NCBI GenBank assembly: GCA_025765595.1
Contig: JAIVFH010000054.1
Coordinates: 1 to 64,000, forward strand
Reading direction: 5' to 3'
Length of the DNA stretch: 64,000 bases
Source: Obelidium mucronatum
Taxonomy: Eukaryota; Chytridiomycota; Chytridiomycetes; Chytridiales; Chytriomycetaceae
Translations under genes and position numbers: made by a program
The notes under the pieces: generated by a model
The model's database searches: none
Seen by the model: the letters and a program-made list of their open reading frames with translations, nothing else
Told to the model about the DNA's origin: nothing
In this document: piece by piece, positions 22,030 through 35,749 of the stretch
Numbering within the stretch: position 1 is the stretch's first letter
Layout: each line of letters begins with the position of its first letter

Positions 22030-22366
22030 ATCATCTTCTGCTGTTGCCCGACAAACCCCTAAAAATAATTTTTGTTGAATTTAAAACCGAGAAAGGCCAA
22101 AGCTCACAGCAACATGAAAGTACAACGCAATCAGAATTTTTTTCAAAGAGGAAAGTTCATTGGCCCTTGTTGGCAACTGAAGCGTGGTAATTGGAAGCTA
22201 TATTCAAGAATCAGAATATACAGTCCATTCCATGGATTTGAAGATTCCCCTCAGCTGGCACGATTAGATAACCCCACAACAGTTGAATATACGTGATTAC
22301 CAATTCCAAATGACGCAATCTTCTCTTTTGTGAGAACATCGCGTCCATTGAAACCAAGTCTGGTAA
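22030..22366 (-). pseudogene. Rearranged copy of two neighbouring gene ends (expanded-family 3' exon plus WDR82 5' exon)
   Basis: 22030-22215 duplicates 17958-18122, the last exon of the expanded-family gene. It keeps a 21-base stretch with a GT donor that the other copy lacks, so it preserves a longer ending (exon reading GQQQKMIQRIVESDESSSED and a stop near 21930). 22262-22366 matches the first exons of the WDR82 gene (about 17785-17889) with many substitutions. Relative order of the two pieces is swapped compared with 17.8-18.1 kb. Neither piece is a complete gene here. Confidence 0.75.
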
Positions 22367-22402
22367 TGTATGGCGCAAACCAAATAAATAAAAACTACGT
22401 CT

Positions 22403-23333
22403 TTATTCGGCCAAAAAGGACTCAACAACTGAAATAAATTCCCGAGGTTTTTCGTGATGAACCCAATGGCCTGTTTCCAACTCCACAATTTTATGCTTTG
22501 GAAACCGTTTCTGTACCAACCTTTCCTTCTCGCCCCGAACGTAATCCGATAATGTTCCCCGAATAAACAAAGCTTCGCGATCAAAAGTGACGTTTTCTTG
22601 GTGAAAAGGAAATCCAGAGGTACTGACGTACATGTCTGGATTCGTAACAGCCGCCTGAAGGGCAGTAAGGTTGATTCGGAAATCGAAGCGAGGGCTTCCC
22701 GGGACTTGCTTTAAATTGGAAAGAAGGAACCGTCGAATAAGCGGGTCAGAGACATTCCGTTTCACAAAAATCTCGTTTGCATCGTCCAAGGTACTGACTT
22801 TGGCTGCGGACACCTCCTTCATACTTGTAGAGAATGAGCTGGACTTGCAGAAGTCCAAAGAACTCACCTTTCCAAATATCCCTCAAACTCCACGAGGTTG
22901 TAAGTTCCAGGTGTTGTGTCAACGACAATGAACTTGTCGATTCTTTCCCCATTTGTTAGTGCCATATGCATCGACGTCTTGCCTCCTCTGCCAAAGAAGT
23001 AGTTTTAACAGTTTTGGATTTCGAATCACATCAGCTTTAAACACGTAACTGACTGTGACCCATCAAACTAAACTTCTGAATACCCAAGTGATCCGCCAGC
23101 ACAAAGACATCTGCTGCCATGGAATCATGTGTGTGGACGGGATCGTGGAATGAATCCCCATGGTTTCGCAAATCAATACACACAATGTCCCGCTTTGTCC
23201 TTCCAGCCAGCTGTTTCGCAATAGGCCTCCAGTTGGACTTTGATCCGAGAAAGCCGTGAAGAACAAAGAGCGGAGAAAGGACGGAATTATGGCTGCTGTG
23301 GATTAAATGTGAAAGGAGTCGTGGTGGTGTCAT
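22403..23333 (-). CDS. ABHD11-like mitochondrial alpha/beta hydrolase
   Basis: Alpha/beta hydrolase of the ABHD11 group (yeast Imo32-like), known in mitochondria; the animal member protects the lipoylated 2-oxoglutarate dehydrogenase complex. Exons 23050..23333, 22868..22987 and 22403..22823 give 274 residues, the usual length. Motifs are the oxyanion HGFLGSKSNW, DLRNHGDS, and the nucleophile GHSQGGK created across the first intron. The acid/His region is followed by ETGHWVHHEKP near the C-terminus, containing the catalytic His. The second intron is only 44 bases. The start codon is 14 bases from the start of the divergent p24 gene. An additional upstream 5' exon cannot be excluded, but no presequence exon was found. 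Confidence 0.9.
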
Positions 23334-23347
23334 TTTTTCACGGAAAA
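23334..23347. promoter_or_regulatory. 14-bp gap between divergent start codons
   Basis: The ATG of the ABHD11-like gene (minus, 23333) and of the p24 gene (plus, 23348) are 14 bases apart, so promoter and 5' UTR of each gene must overlap the other's coding sequence. Confidence 0.7.
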
Positions 23348-24470
23348 ATGCTCAAACTAGCTTCTGTGGTTCTTCTGGCTCTACTTGGATCAACAGTCAA
23401 TGCGCTCTTCTTTATTCTGGAAGGCGTTGAACAAAAGTGTTTCATCGAAGAGCTGCCAAAGGATACGACTGTTTTGGGTAATGAACTCGGTCACTTCATG
23501 TGAAATTCAACTCACAACTCAAAAAAAGGGAAATACACTGCGACTGAGTGGAACTCTGGACTCAATAAATATCAGGAAAATGTCCAACAAGTCATCCTGA
23601 TCAGTGTAGAGGTTGGGAATGAACTAGTTGTCTTTTTTTTCCAGACTGCTGATTGACGGTCAACAAAAAGTCCGTAGCCTTGCGACACAGGGTTTTGAAT
23701 CAGAAGGGAGCTCCAAAAGGAAAATTCACTTTTACATCTACTGACTTTGGTGAACATTTGATTTGTGTGTAAGTGTTACCTTGGCGGCCGTCGTTGTGCG
23801 TCAATCTATTCATTGAATATCAAGCAATCAATGGAAGAACCGACTTGCAGGATGGATGTGATGATTTCGTGCTGGTTTTGATCATTAACTTTACCTATAC
23901 CATCTGCAACAGTACGGCAAATGGAGGAGCAAATGGATGGTTCGAACATTCCAAAACGGTATGGTTTTGTTCACGTCTCTGCACTCATCACTAAAGCTTT
24001 TGCGTATATAGAAAGTGGAGTTTGACCTGATGTTTGGTGACGTTGCACACGCCGACACTGCCTCTTCCGCTAAGCAAACAGTTGACGGTACTGAAAATCG
24101 CGAAAGTATAAAGCTACTGGTGATTAACTCTTTTTGAACAGATATGTCTGTTCGTGTCCGGTCTTTGAAGTACGTCGTAAACAACATCTTGAACGAGCAA
24201 AAATACCAGCGTGTAAGTGGTTTACCTTTCATAAGGTAGATGATGCATTTATATTCGTTTGCAGGATCGTGAGGCTGAATTCAGAGACTTCAGTGAAAGT
24301 ATCAATGGCAAAGTTGTTCGTTGGACTCTTCTCCAGATCTTTGTTTTGGGTAGGTGCACTGTAACTTTCAAACAAACGATGAGCTGACTCAAAACAAAAT
24401 ATAAGTTTTGGTGGGATACCTGCAGACTCGGTACCTGAAACAGTTCCTTGTGTCGAAAAAAATCATCTGA
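23348..24470 (+). CDS. p24/TMED family cargo receptor, with an apparent frameshift
   Basis: Type I membrane protein of the emp24/gp25L/p24 family, which sorts cargo in COPI/COPII vesicles between ER and Golgi. Signal peptide MLKLASVVLLALLGSTVNA is followed by the GOLD domain (EQKCFIEELPKDT, KGKFTFTSTDFGEHLIC), a coiled segment (VRSLKYVVNNILNEQ), one transmembrane helix and a tail ending KKII, a dilysine COPI retrieval signal. Clear exons are 23348..23477, 23529..23611, a next one starting near 23645, then further exons to the stop at 24468-24470. Exon 3 (about 23645-23770) cannot be joined in frame by any GT-AG combination: in the GOLD reading frame a TGA occurs at the exon's start, and a one-base change near 23650 would remove it. 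Either a sequencing indel or a broken gene. The alpha-type KKxx tail supports the p24 alpha/gamma side of the family. Confidence 0.8.
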
Positions 24471-24770
24471 GAATAAAGAAAGGAAAGAAACCCAAATAAT
24501 TCCAACGCCGCCATTACATTAAACGCCTCAACCATTGATTGCTTATCCGCCTTTTTGGAGTATGGCAATTTCTCAACTTCAAGTCAAGACGATTCCTTTT
24601 TTGTTTTAGACCGGTGGGTGACAGCATCATGTTATAGGCTCATAGCAGCTCAAGGTAAAGTTCATCAACAATAGGCTTACAAAGGATTTCTTACCGCAAC
24701 GCTTGTCCTGACTGTTTGAATGAAGGCCGTCCTTTTCCATTTCCCTCCTTCAATTAATCTTTAAATAAAG
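24471..24770. other. Intergenic region, no gene seen
   Basis: 300 bases between the p24 stop and the COG8 start, both plus strand. An AATAAAG poly(A)-like signal lies just after the p24 stop (about 24472-24478). Confidence 0.6.
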
Positions 24771-27044
24771 ATGCCGTCACCAACCTCAGCAACCACAGCC
24801 GACGGCAGCCTGCAGACGCTGCTTCTAGACATGGGACTCTCCCAGCTTCGGGCTCTTCCCGGGCTTCTTGGTGAGTAACTCCCAGGGAACTATGCCAATT
24901 CTTAACAATCAAGACAGAGACCGAGCATCGCCAAATCGACGCTTCGCTCGCACAGCTGGCGTCGGAACAACATGGCGCCTTTCTTAAAGCAAATGAATGC
25001 GCAAGAGACATTGCCACAGCTACTGAGACAATCGGTTCGTCAGCGCAAACAATCGATAAACTAGCTTCAGACCTTGAAACACAACTAGCCGCAATCAAGG
25101 TGAATTTGCAACTTCTATGACGTCAAACTTAAAAAAAATAATCGTTGAAATATTCTGCAGCCGTTGGATGCCGACGATCGTGCAATGGATGCTCTTTTAC
25201 GAGACAACTATGATGAACTACTCGACCTCCTTGCAATCCCCGGGCTTCTGGACGCGTTTGTGCGGACAGGGGCATATGAGGATGCTTTAGACCTCGTGGG
25301 ATTTGTGGCCCGTCTTGTACTTCGTCATCCCAATGTCCAAGTTGTTCAAAATATCAACGCTCAAGTTTCCGCCTCCACATCCGTTATGCTGTCACAACTT
25401 GTATCCACTCTTCGTAGTAACGCCAAGTTACCTCAATGTATTCGCGTTATCGGGTACCTGCGGCGTATGGAAGTGTATCCAGAAACAGAGCTCAGGCTGG
25501 CGTTTTTGCAGCAAAAGGATGCATATTTCCGTTCATTACTATCAGAAATTCGTGAAACCGACCCCGCTGAATACCTCAAAAAGTATATTGAAGTTAGCCG
25601 TGAGAACTTTTTCGACATTATCACTCAATACAAAGCCATCTTCGCCGATGGAAGCTCCACAGCTACACCATCTTCAATCCATCACATCAATTCCTCCTCT
25701 TTCACTGCGTCTAGCAGTTTTGGCAACAACAGCACACCTACAATCTTTCACCAGTCCACTACAACCATTGCTACAGCATCCATCATATCCTCATATGTGA
25801 CGCAGACAGTGTCTCTCTTCCTGACCCAACTCTCCAACAAACTAACTCTCATCAGCGACACCCAATCCCTCAACAGTCTTCTGACTCAAACAATGTACTA
25901 TGGAATGTCTTTGGGACGTGTGGGCGTCGATTTCAGAATTCTAGTCACAGACCTATTTCTTGCTGCCACAGAACGAATATTTGCATCAATCCTGACAGAG
26001 GGGATCCAAGGGTTCTACAACTGGGTCCAAACAACGTCGCCAACGTTGCAAGGTCTTTACATTAAACAAATCGCTGCGAAAGCTGGGTCCGATTCGCAAC
26101 AGCTGAATTTTTCGCCGCCTCGGCAGTCCTCGTTTTCATCCTCAGTGAACGGCGGCAGTAGCAGTAGCAGCAGTAGTAGTAGTACCGGGGTTGTGAATCC
26201 GCCTTCTCAATTGCTGCCTTACCCGCCCTTGGCTCATTTACTCAATGTTTTCTTCACGTCGTTTAATGCGCTCAGAGTTCTTGCACCTGTTGCTTCGAAG
26301 CTGCGCCTTCGTGCTGTCATTGACGCGCATCTTGTTCAAATCGCGGCGGTCTTTAAAGACGCTGTCAATATGCTTGAGAGTGAAGTTCGGGAATCGCTTG
26401 GTGCTGATGGCAGTGAAGGAAAGACTTTGGAAGAAAACACGAGGTATCTGAATGCTTGTGGAGCTGCAAAGATGATTGTGGAGGTTCTGGGACCTGCTGT
26501 GTTGGAAGGATTTGAAGTAAAATTGTTTGGTGGAAGTGGTGCTGGTGGTGCTGGTGGGAGCAATGTTGGGGAAGGAGGGGAGGGGACTCATGGTAGGGAT
26601 GCAGCTGTGAATGTGGACGTGCCGAAAGAGGTTGTGGATTTGTTGGGAGGTTTTGTTGCTGTGTTGCGGAGGAATGCGAGTGTTGCGGCTGTGGAGGATA
26701 GAAAGAAGGCAGCTGTTGCTGGTGGATTCGGACTCGGATACAGTGGCGCTGTAAAACCAACTGCGTCAAGCGCTGTTGCTGATGATGGTGCTGCTGTTGT
26801 GACATCAAAACCAATCGTCAGTGAGACAGGAGATGTATCCAAAGAAGAGAAGACTTCTCAATTAGAACCAGCACAAGAAAATGGATCCAAACATGAATCT
26901 ACAGAATTGGTGGCGGCTGAGATTGCTGAAACAAATGGGCTGGCTCCAGCGGTAATCAGTACGGAGAAGACTACTACAAAAGTGTCATCGGAACCTTCTG
27001 CGGAAATCCCAATCCGCAAAAGTTTAGACAAAAAATTGGATTAG
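24771..27044 (+). CDS. COG8: Conserved oligomeric Golgi complex subunit 8
   Basis: Subunit of the COG tethering complex, which captures retrograde vesicles at the Golgi and maintains glycosylation enzymes there. Exons 24771..24870, 24918..25099 and 25161..27044 give 721 residues. Family landmarks are the N-terminal L-x-x-L-P repeats (RALPGLL), DDRAMDALLRDNYDELLDLL, IRVIGYLRRM, FLQQKDAYFRSLL, YLKKYIEVSRENFFDIITQY, and later YPPLAHLLNVFFTSFNALR. A Ser run (about residues 330-345) and a Gly-rich then Ala/Glu-rich C-terminal tail of roughly 150 residues are extra compared with compact orthologues. The helical-rod part is complete, so function is probably retained. The gene sits with other secretory-pathway genes (p24 upstream), but that looks like coincidence. 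Confidence 0.92.
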
Positions 27045-27159
27045 TTCAGCATCTCGCTATCGCTGAAAGAAGGTGGGCATAACAGAGCGTCTTTTAATGT
27101 CATTGACAGTTTTGAAGTGCTACTTCAATGAAAATAAACACAACCCACACCAAAGTTCA

Positions 27160-30230
<3,071 letters not shown>

Positions 30231-30346
30231 AATTTTTTTTTTTTTTGGGATAGAATTTTATGGCTTTTATTTTCTTGTGTGTGTGCGGGTGTGTGTGCTC
30301 TGTCTTTTTTCTCTACCCATCTTCTTCTTCTCTTTGTTTTTTATAC

Positions 30347-31888
30347 CTAAATAGATATAAATAAAGCCAACACCAAAGTTCCAATAATCGACATTATCCC
30401 ACCGCCTTTTTTAGGTGCTGCAGCAGAAGTAGTGGGAACAACGTTGGCAAAAACATTCAATTTAGTTTGAGCAGTTGTTGTGGCTGTAGATAAAGCTGCG
30501 GACGTCGTTGTCGTAGTGGATGTGGTAGTGGTAGTGGTTGTACTTGTAGTTGTTACAAGAGGCAAAAGGTAGGGTCTTACTTCTGCAAACGTTGTTGGAC
30601 AGTTCCAAGCTTGGGTGCCAAATCCAGGGGATTGAGGTGTATACTTCCCAGTCAATTCATCAAAGGAGCGCAACGTATTTGGTATATACTTGCTTGATGA
30701 TGATACAGGAATCGTGAAGGTGCTTTTTTTTTTTTTTTTTAAGTATTAAAACAAAGACACCAAAAAAAGAAACTCACTAATATAGTCCAGAATACAGAGG
30801 ATCTTTGTCAGCGTCATACACAGTGTCTAAAATAGGGGCACCTATAGCCGATCCATCACTTCCATAAACTTGGGCCGCAAAGTCTGTTAGAACAGCATTG
30901 CCTGAAACTGACTTGCTTCCAATGGGTCCAAAATCTGCAAAGTACACGATAGCTCCACTACACGCACACACCCATAAAAGAAAGTTATAGTTTAGAAAGA
31001 CTTTTTCTTTTCTTTTTTTTTTTTTTTTGTTCTACTTTTGGGTCTCAGTTACCTGTACCATGCGGTCTTGACGGGTGGCAAGGCTACTGGTTCTGGATTC
31101 GCCGACAAGTCAATGAATTTGGAGCCCGGCGTCAAGAATGGCCAATTAACAATTTGGTTTGTTGAATAAGGGATATATTCTTTGGACAGCTTGGTGGAAT
31201 CGTTGAACTTTTGTTGTACAAAATTTTTTAGCAAACAAAGAGAGAGAGAGGAAAAAAAAACAAGGAAAAGTCTCACGTAGTTATAGGGAGTTGTATCTGA
31301 AACAATCGAAACATGAACGCTTAATAAATCGCTGTATCCAGCACGGCAAGGAATCGATTCAAATATTGGATAACCCGCGTCGCTTCCGTTCTTGTACTGA
31401 GGTATTAAAACAACGTTTGTAAATACTGTTGGTGGTTGGGCTGCAGTCGAAATCGGGGATCGCTGGCCCATGTTCCAGCACCTGTATTTGGTGATACCCA
31501 AAAAAAAAAAAAAATCATTTGTTTAAACCACACACCACACCTGTCAAGATACAATCGTGACTTGTCACCATATTCTTCTGTCTTTATTCCAGCCCAAATC
31601 TGACGTGTAATTGACAGCGTTTGCTCCACTGTAGTCAAAAAGTGGTGGACATGCTGGTTTTGTGTTTGTAGATCACAAGTTGTTAAAAAATGGAAATCTT
31701 GTTCAGGCTCTTCCAGTGGTAAAAGATGCTTACATCTAGTCAAGTTAACAAGTTAGTGAGAGCTCGAGTACTTTCATTCTGCGAGATCTAGAGAAGGTGG
31801 TGGGGAGGGGTACTTACGGGACTCCCATTTTCTCTTGTTGACTTTGAAAGAGATTTACATTCCAAACGCATCGATCAAAATGGACCTT
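30347..31888 (-). CDS. Cell-surface protein with Thr-rich stalk and GPI-type tail, 5' end unresolved
   Basis: Phase-consistent exons (low to high) are 30347..30722, 30778..30957, 31053..31207, 31277..31481, 31541..31735 and 31818..31888, about 393 residues. Cys-containing N-terminal part (RCVWNVNLF, PCKHLLPLEE, CWNMGQRSP, IPCRAGYSD) is followed by a domain with SGAIVYFADFG and WNCPTTF, then a Thr/Ser stalk and a hydrophobic C-terminus (SIIGTLVLALFISI) after GGG, consistent with a GPI-anchor signal. The first exon I can place has no ATG in a signal-peptide context; the only internal ATG (MGVP) is not followed by a signal sequence. Either an upstream exon was missed or the gene is 5'-truncated. 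Several of its introns have A-rich tracts abutting the 3' AG. Family not recognised. Confidence 0.7.
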
Positions 31889-32288
31889 CTTTGTATGTAT
31901 GAATCAATCAGGACTGAGGTTTATTTCTACCTGAATGTAATCTTTAAAACAGCAGACGTGATATGATTGCTATAAGGGATGGAATTTTTTTATTGAGTGT
32001 TTTGGAATACGCCGACAACGTTTAAAAAATCATAGTAATACAACGGATAGCACCGTTCACTGAAATTCTGAAGATCTTGTAGGTATATATTTATTTAAGA
32101 GTAAAATGAAATGAGTTGAATTTTAATAGTAACATGCACTGGATCATTCTGGACCAAGCGCCAAGGTAGTGAGTGCCCTGCCTCTCGAAACATGTCTTTT
32201 TCCTTGACCCACTTTTTGTCCCTTCTGGGTCGCATTGGAAACTCATTATTACTTCAATAAATAATGAGAATTTATTACAACAAAAAAG
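31889..32288. other. Intergenic region between two divergent surface-protein genes
   Basis: About 400 bases that should hold the missing 5' exons or promoters of both neighbours (surface protein on the minus strand, discoidin-like protein on the plus strand). No convincing signal-peptide exon was found on either strand. Confidence 0.55.
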
Positions 32289-33195
32289 ATGGCTGACTTG
32301 GTTAACATTGCAGGTTCGAGTCCCCCCCAGCTGAGTCAAGGCCGTTACTGACTGTTTGTGTTGTTTTTTTGGCTCTGTCCAGGCGGATCTGCGACAGCTG
32401 CTTCGTCCACATGGAATGAGGGTCCTTGTGCCAACCACACCTGCGATCCAGAGAAGGTTACTGACGTCAAGTTTGATCCAACGGGCGCAACGAGATGGTC
32501 GTCGATACCAATTAAGCCGTGTCCAGCAAAGCAGCGTGAATGGCTTGATGTGGACTGGTCAGGAGTGCAGGTATTCCCACAACGCCTCCACTTTTGCTTG
32601 GCTCCAACTGACCAAATCACATCTTTGAAACACCTCAATACAACAAGCATTCATCCCATGGATCTCTTCCTATTTCGCAAATCGCTCTCAATTACTTCAA
32701 CGGTCACTTGCCTGGGTTTCAAGGTGGGTTGTATTTGTGTGATTCACTCGACGCACCCTTCCTAATACCTGGCCAATGAATCTAGCCCCCGCAACAAACC
32801 TCTTTGTCTATGAAAAAGCCAACGACACTACGCCGATCCCAGTCAATGTGATTCCAACAACTGATCTCGACGATGATGATATGTTCTTCTACTACACTCT
32901 CGTTCCACCCATCAAAGCCGCCAAACTAAGATTCCAATTCTCTAACCTTGTGACGGACGAAAACTATGGGTGCTTTGTGTCTGTGGACGAAGTGAAGGTG
33001 TTTACCAGTTTGAGTTCGGAATCGGCCCCTTCAAGTGAGGTGAACTCCTTGTCGATTGGACTTATCGCGGTTTTGGTGCTGTTTATTGCCGTTGGAATTC
33101 CTGCGGGAGTGTTCTTGTATTTGCGACAGCGACAACTTGCACGGAGAATGGGAACAAAGATTTTGGGTACTGACGGCGAAGACGAATCACGTTGA
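32289..33195 (+). CDS. Discoidin (F5/8 type C)-like single-pass membrane protein
   Basis: Exons 32289..32313, 32383..32570, 32648..32723 and 32786..33195 give 232 residues. The start reads MADLVNIAGGSATAASSTWN, matching the beginning of F5/8 type C (discoidin) domains, which bind carbohydrate or lipid on the outside of cells. Later landmarks are TRWSS...WLDVDW, ISQIALNYFNGHLPGFQAP and SVDEVKVF at the end of the jelly roll. A transmembrane helix (SIGLIAVLVLFIAVGIPAGVF) and a basic cytosolic tail follow. The domain is usually secreted, yet no signal peptide precedes it here: an in-frame TGA lies just upstream of the ATG. An upstream exon may be missing. Neighbour on the other side is also a surface protein. 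Confidence 0.72.
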
Positions 33196-33684
33196 TTTTT
33201 TTTTCTTTATTTTGCTTTTGTTGTATATTTTCGGTTCTGTCTTGCATTGATGTGTGGTTTATTAAAATCCTGATTTAGGAACATGCGAATTATACAATAT
33301 TAGTCCTTGCTATGAACAAATAATATTTATTGTAGGCATGTGGAATATTCATAGCCTGGATTCTGTCTGAAGGGGTCATAAAACTGAAATGACCAACGCA
33401 ACAACAACGTCCTTGGGGTCGTCCTCCAATGGAAAAAGAAGGTCTCGTTTTGCCGTGTTACACGTGTGTAAAGTCAACATATCTCACAAAAAAATAAACA
33501 GTATATTGCTTATCGAATTTTTTTTGGTTTTCACTTAATTTTACCACGACCGCCACTATTATTGCTCTTCTTTAGATTTTGCGAGCGAGTTGATGAGGAA
33601 TCTTGTGTTAACGTATAATAATCTATTAATAATGCCAATATCCATAAAAATATTTCTTTTGGAGATTTCCCGCCCTAGCAAATC
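33196..33684. other. Intergenic region, no gene seen
   Basis: About 490 AT-rich bases between the discoidin-like protein and the mannosyltransferase, both plus strand. No repeat, RNA gene or spliceable coding frame recognised. Confidence 0.6.
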
Positions 33685-35403
33685 ATGGCGAAATTGGTGT
33701 CCGGCAGAAGCGTCAAGAAGGGCGTTTCAGTCGTCGCTATTATTGGCTGCTACTTATTTGGAATGTTGGTGTTGGGGAGATACTTTGGTATCTTTTCGGA
33801 CAATTATCAACTTGGACGCCAAGGTATAGTTTATCGGCCTCATTAAGAGTAGTGCACAACTCACGTACAATCAATCACTTTAGATCATATGATTGACTGG
33901 GACCAGATTCAGTTCCTGGACTATTTGAATGGAGAGTTGGAAATCAAGGACGCAAGCCTGCTATTTGGAGGATCACTCACCCCAAAGTTTCCAGATCTAC
34001 GTCATTTATATCAGCCATTTGATTTACAGTCAGCATGGAATTATATTCATGAATATTCCAAAGCAGCCATTCCATCCTTGACAGTTGCAGATAAGGAAAG
34101 GTCTTTCCTGGAATTGAGCAGGCGCGTCCGGGCGCTGCTAATCGCGTACAAAGTCCTCCACGGAGACCGCCCCGTGAAGCACAGCTTTTTCGAAGACATT
34201 GAAGCAGCATCATTCTTTAAACACATCAAAACTCGACAAGGGTCAGAACTGCAACAAATCATAACCAACTACACACGCGCACTTTTCCCGTTTCTTGAAA
34301 ACAAGTCTCTCCATGAGTTGCACAAACAGTTTCAAACAAAGGACAGCAGCAGCAGCAGCAACCAGACTGGAATTGTAATCACAAGCGGTGAAAAACACAT
34401 GTTGTTTGCTATCCACGGAATCCTGTCCCTTCGAAACATCCTCAACTGCACCCTGCCAATTGAATTACATTATGCAGGAGACAAAGATCTTCCCCACCAC
34501 AAGGCCCAACTGATTTCAACGATATTGTCTCCACTGGGAGTCACAACCGTCAACCTCCTCAACCACTACCCATCAGAAATGCGCGACATCCAAGGATGGA
34601 GTGTGAAACCATTTGCAATCCTTGCCTCTCGATTCCAAAAAGTGTTATTCATGGATGCAGATGTGCTCTTCTTCCGGGATCCAGAGCAACCAGTGTTTCA
34701 AGAATCGCGTTTGTTTCGAGAAACAGGGCAACTGTTTTACCATGATCGAACCGCGGATCGACAAGGCGGTGGGTTCAAATACTGGTTCCATGAGGTGGTA
34801 CCCCATGCATCGCGGTATTCGAAAACTCTGCGGTGGCCCAATGGGTTGTCGTGGCATGAGCAGGAGGCTGGAGTCGTTGTGTTGGATAAATCTAGAATCG
34901 GGGTGTTGGTTTCGTTGTTGTATGCATGTAAAATGAATTCCAAGGGTTTACGTGGGGAGACTTATTCTCATGTGTGGGGAGATAAAGAGACTTTTTGGCT
35001 TGCGATGGAGTTTGCGAGGGTGCCGTATCGGTTTAATGCTGGGTATAGTGGTGCGGTTGGGTTCCGGGATCATGTTTCCGGGAAGCAGGAGCGCGTTTGT
35101 GGGAATAACTTTCATGTGGATGAAGAGTTGAGGCCGTTTTGGTGGAATGGTGGGGTGTTGAGGAACAAAGGAAAGAGTTTAGAGCGAGTCATGGACTTTG
35201 AAGTGGCGGCGTATGATTCCGAACGAAGTATGGAAAAGTGGGATTGGGAAACCGATGAGACTCCGTTTTGTTTGAGGCCCATGTTTCCTCAAAGGGAGAT
35301 TCTTCCGCTGTCAAAAGAGGAGAAGGATGTTGGAGCAAGGTATATTCAGCTGTACACTGACATAACGGCGGACGGCTGGGAAAGCTATCTTGGACGTCTT
35401 TGA
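33685..35403 (+). CDS. GT71-type (MNN1-like) alpha-mannosyltransferase
   Basis: Type II Golgi membrane glycosyltransferase, probably adding terminal alpha-1,3-mannose to N- or O-glycans, as for fungal MNN1/GT71 enzymes. Exons 33685..33823 and 33884..35403 give 552 residues. A short cytosolic N-terminus with basic residues (SGRSVKKG) precedes one signal-anchor helix (VSVVAIIGCYLFGMLVLGRYF). The catalytic domain shows IVITSGEKHMLFAIH, the strand-loop KVLFMDADVLFFRDPE with a DxD metal site, WPNGLSWHEQEAGVVVLDK and GDKETFWLAMEF, all in the family's order. A poly-Ser insert (about residue 195) is the only low-complexity piece. The acceptor specificity cannot be told from the sequence. It ends 94 bases before the next gene on the same strand. 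Confidence 0.9.
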
Positions 35404-35497
35404 GCGAAGACACCCGCACCCAATTAATCCGGGCTTGTGGGAGGGAGGCAGCCAAGATTAAAAAACAATTTTTCCCCACCAAACACCACACACAACG

Positions 35498-35714
35498 ATG
35501 GCAGCCAAGCTCGACGCGCTGCTGGCAGACCTCGACGAGTCGATGGCGGCGTTCCAGATGGCGCGCACAAAGTCGCAGCAGCGCAGCCGCGCGCCGAGTC
35601 GCGCGCGGCCGTCCATCGACGCGGGTGCGCAGCCGCAGCCGCAGCTCTACCAGCAGCACCAACACCAACAACACCAGCAGCCGCCAATGCCGCAACAGTG
35701 GGTCCAACAACACC

Positions 35715-35749
<35 letters not shown>

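Noticed and set aside
32289..32325. tRNA-like A box (TGGCTGACTTGG) and B box (GGTTCGAGTCC) in close succession
   Set aside because: Only about 10 bases separate the boxes, the acceptor and T stems do not pair and no anticodon arm fits. The first part is explained as the coding start MADLVNIA of the discoidin-like gene followed by a GT donor.
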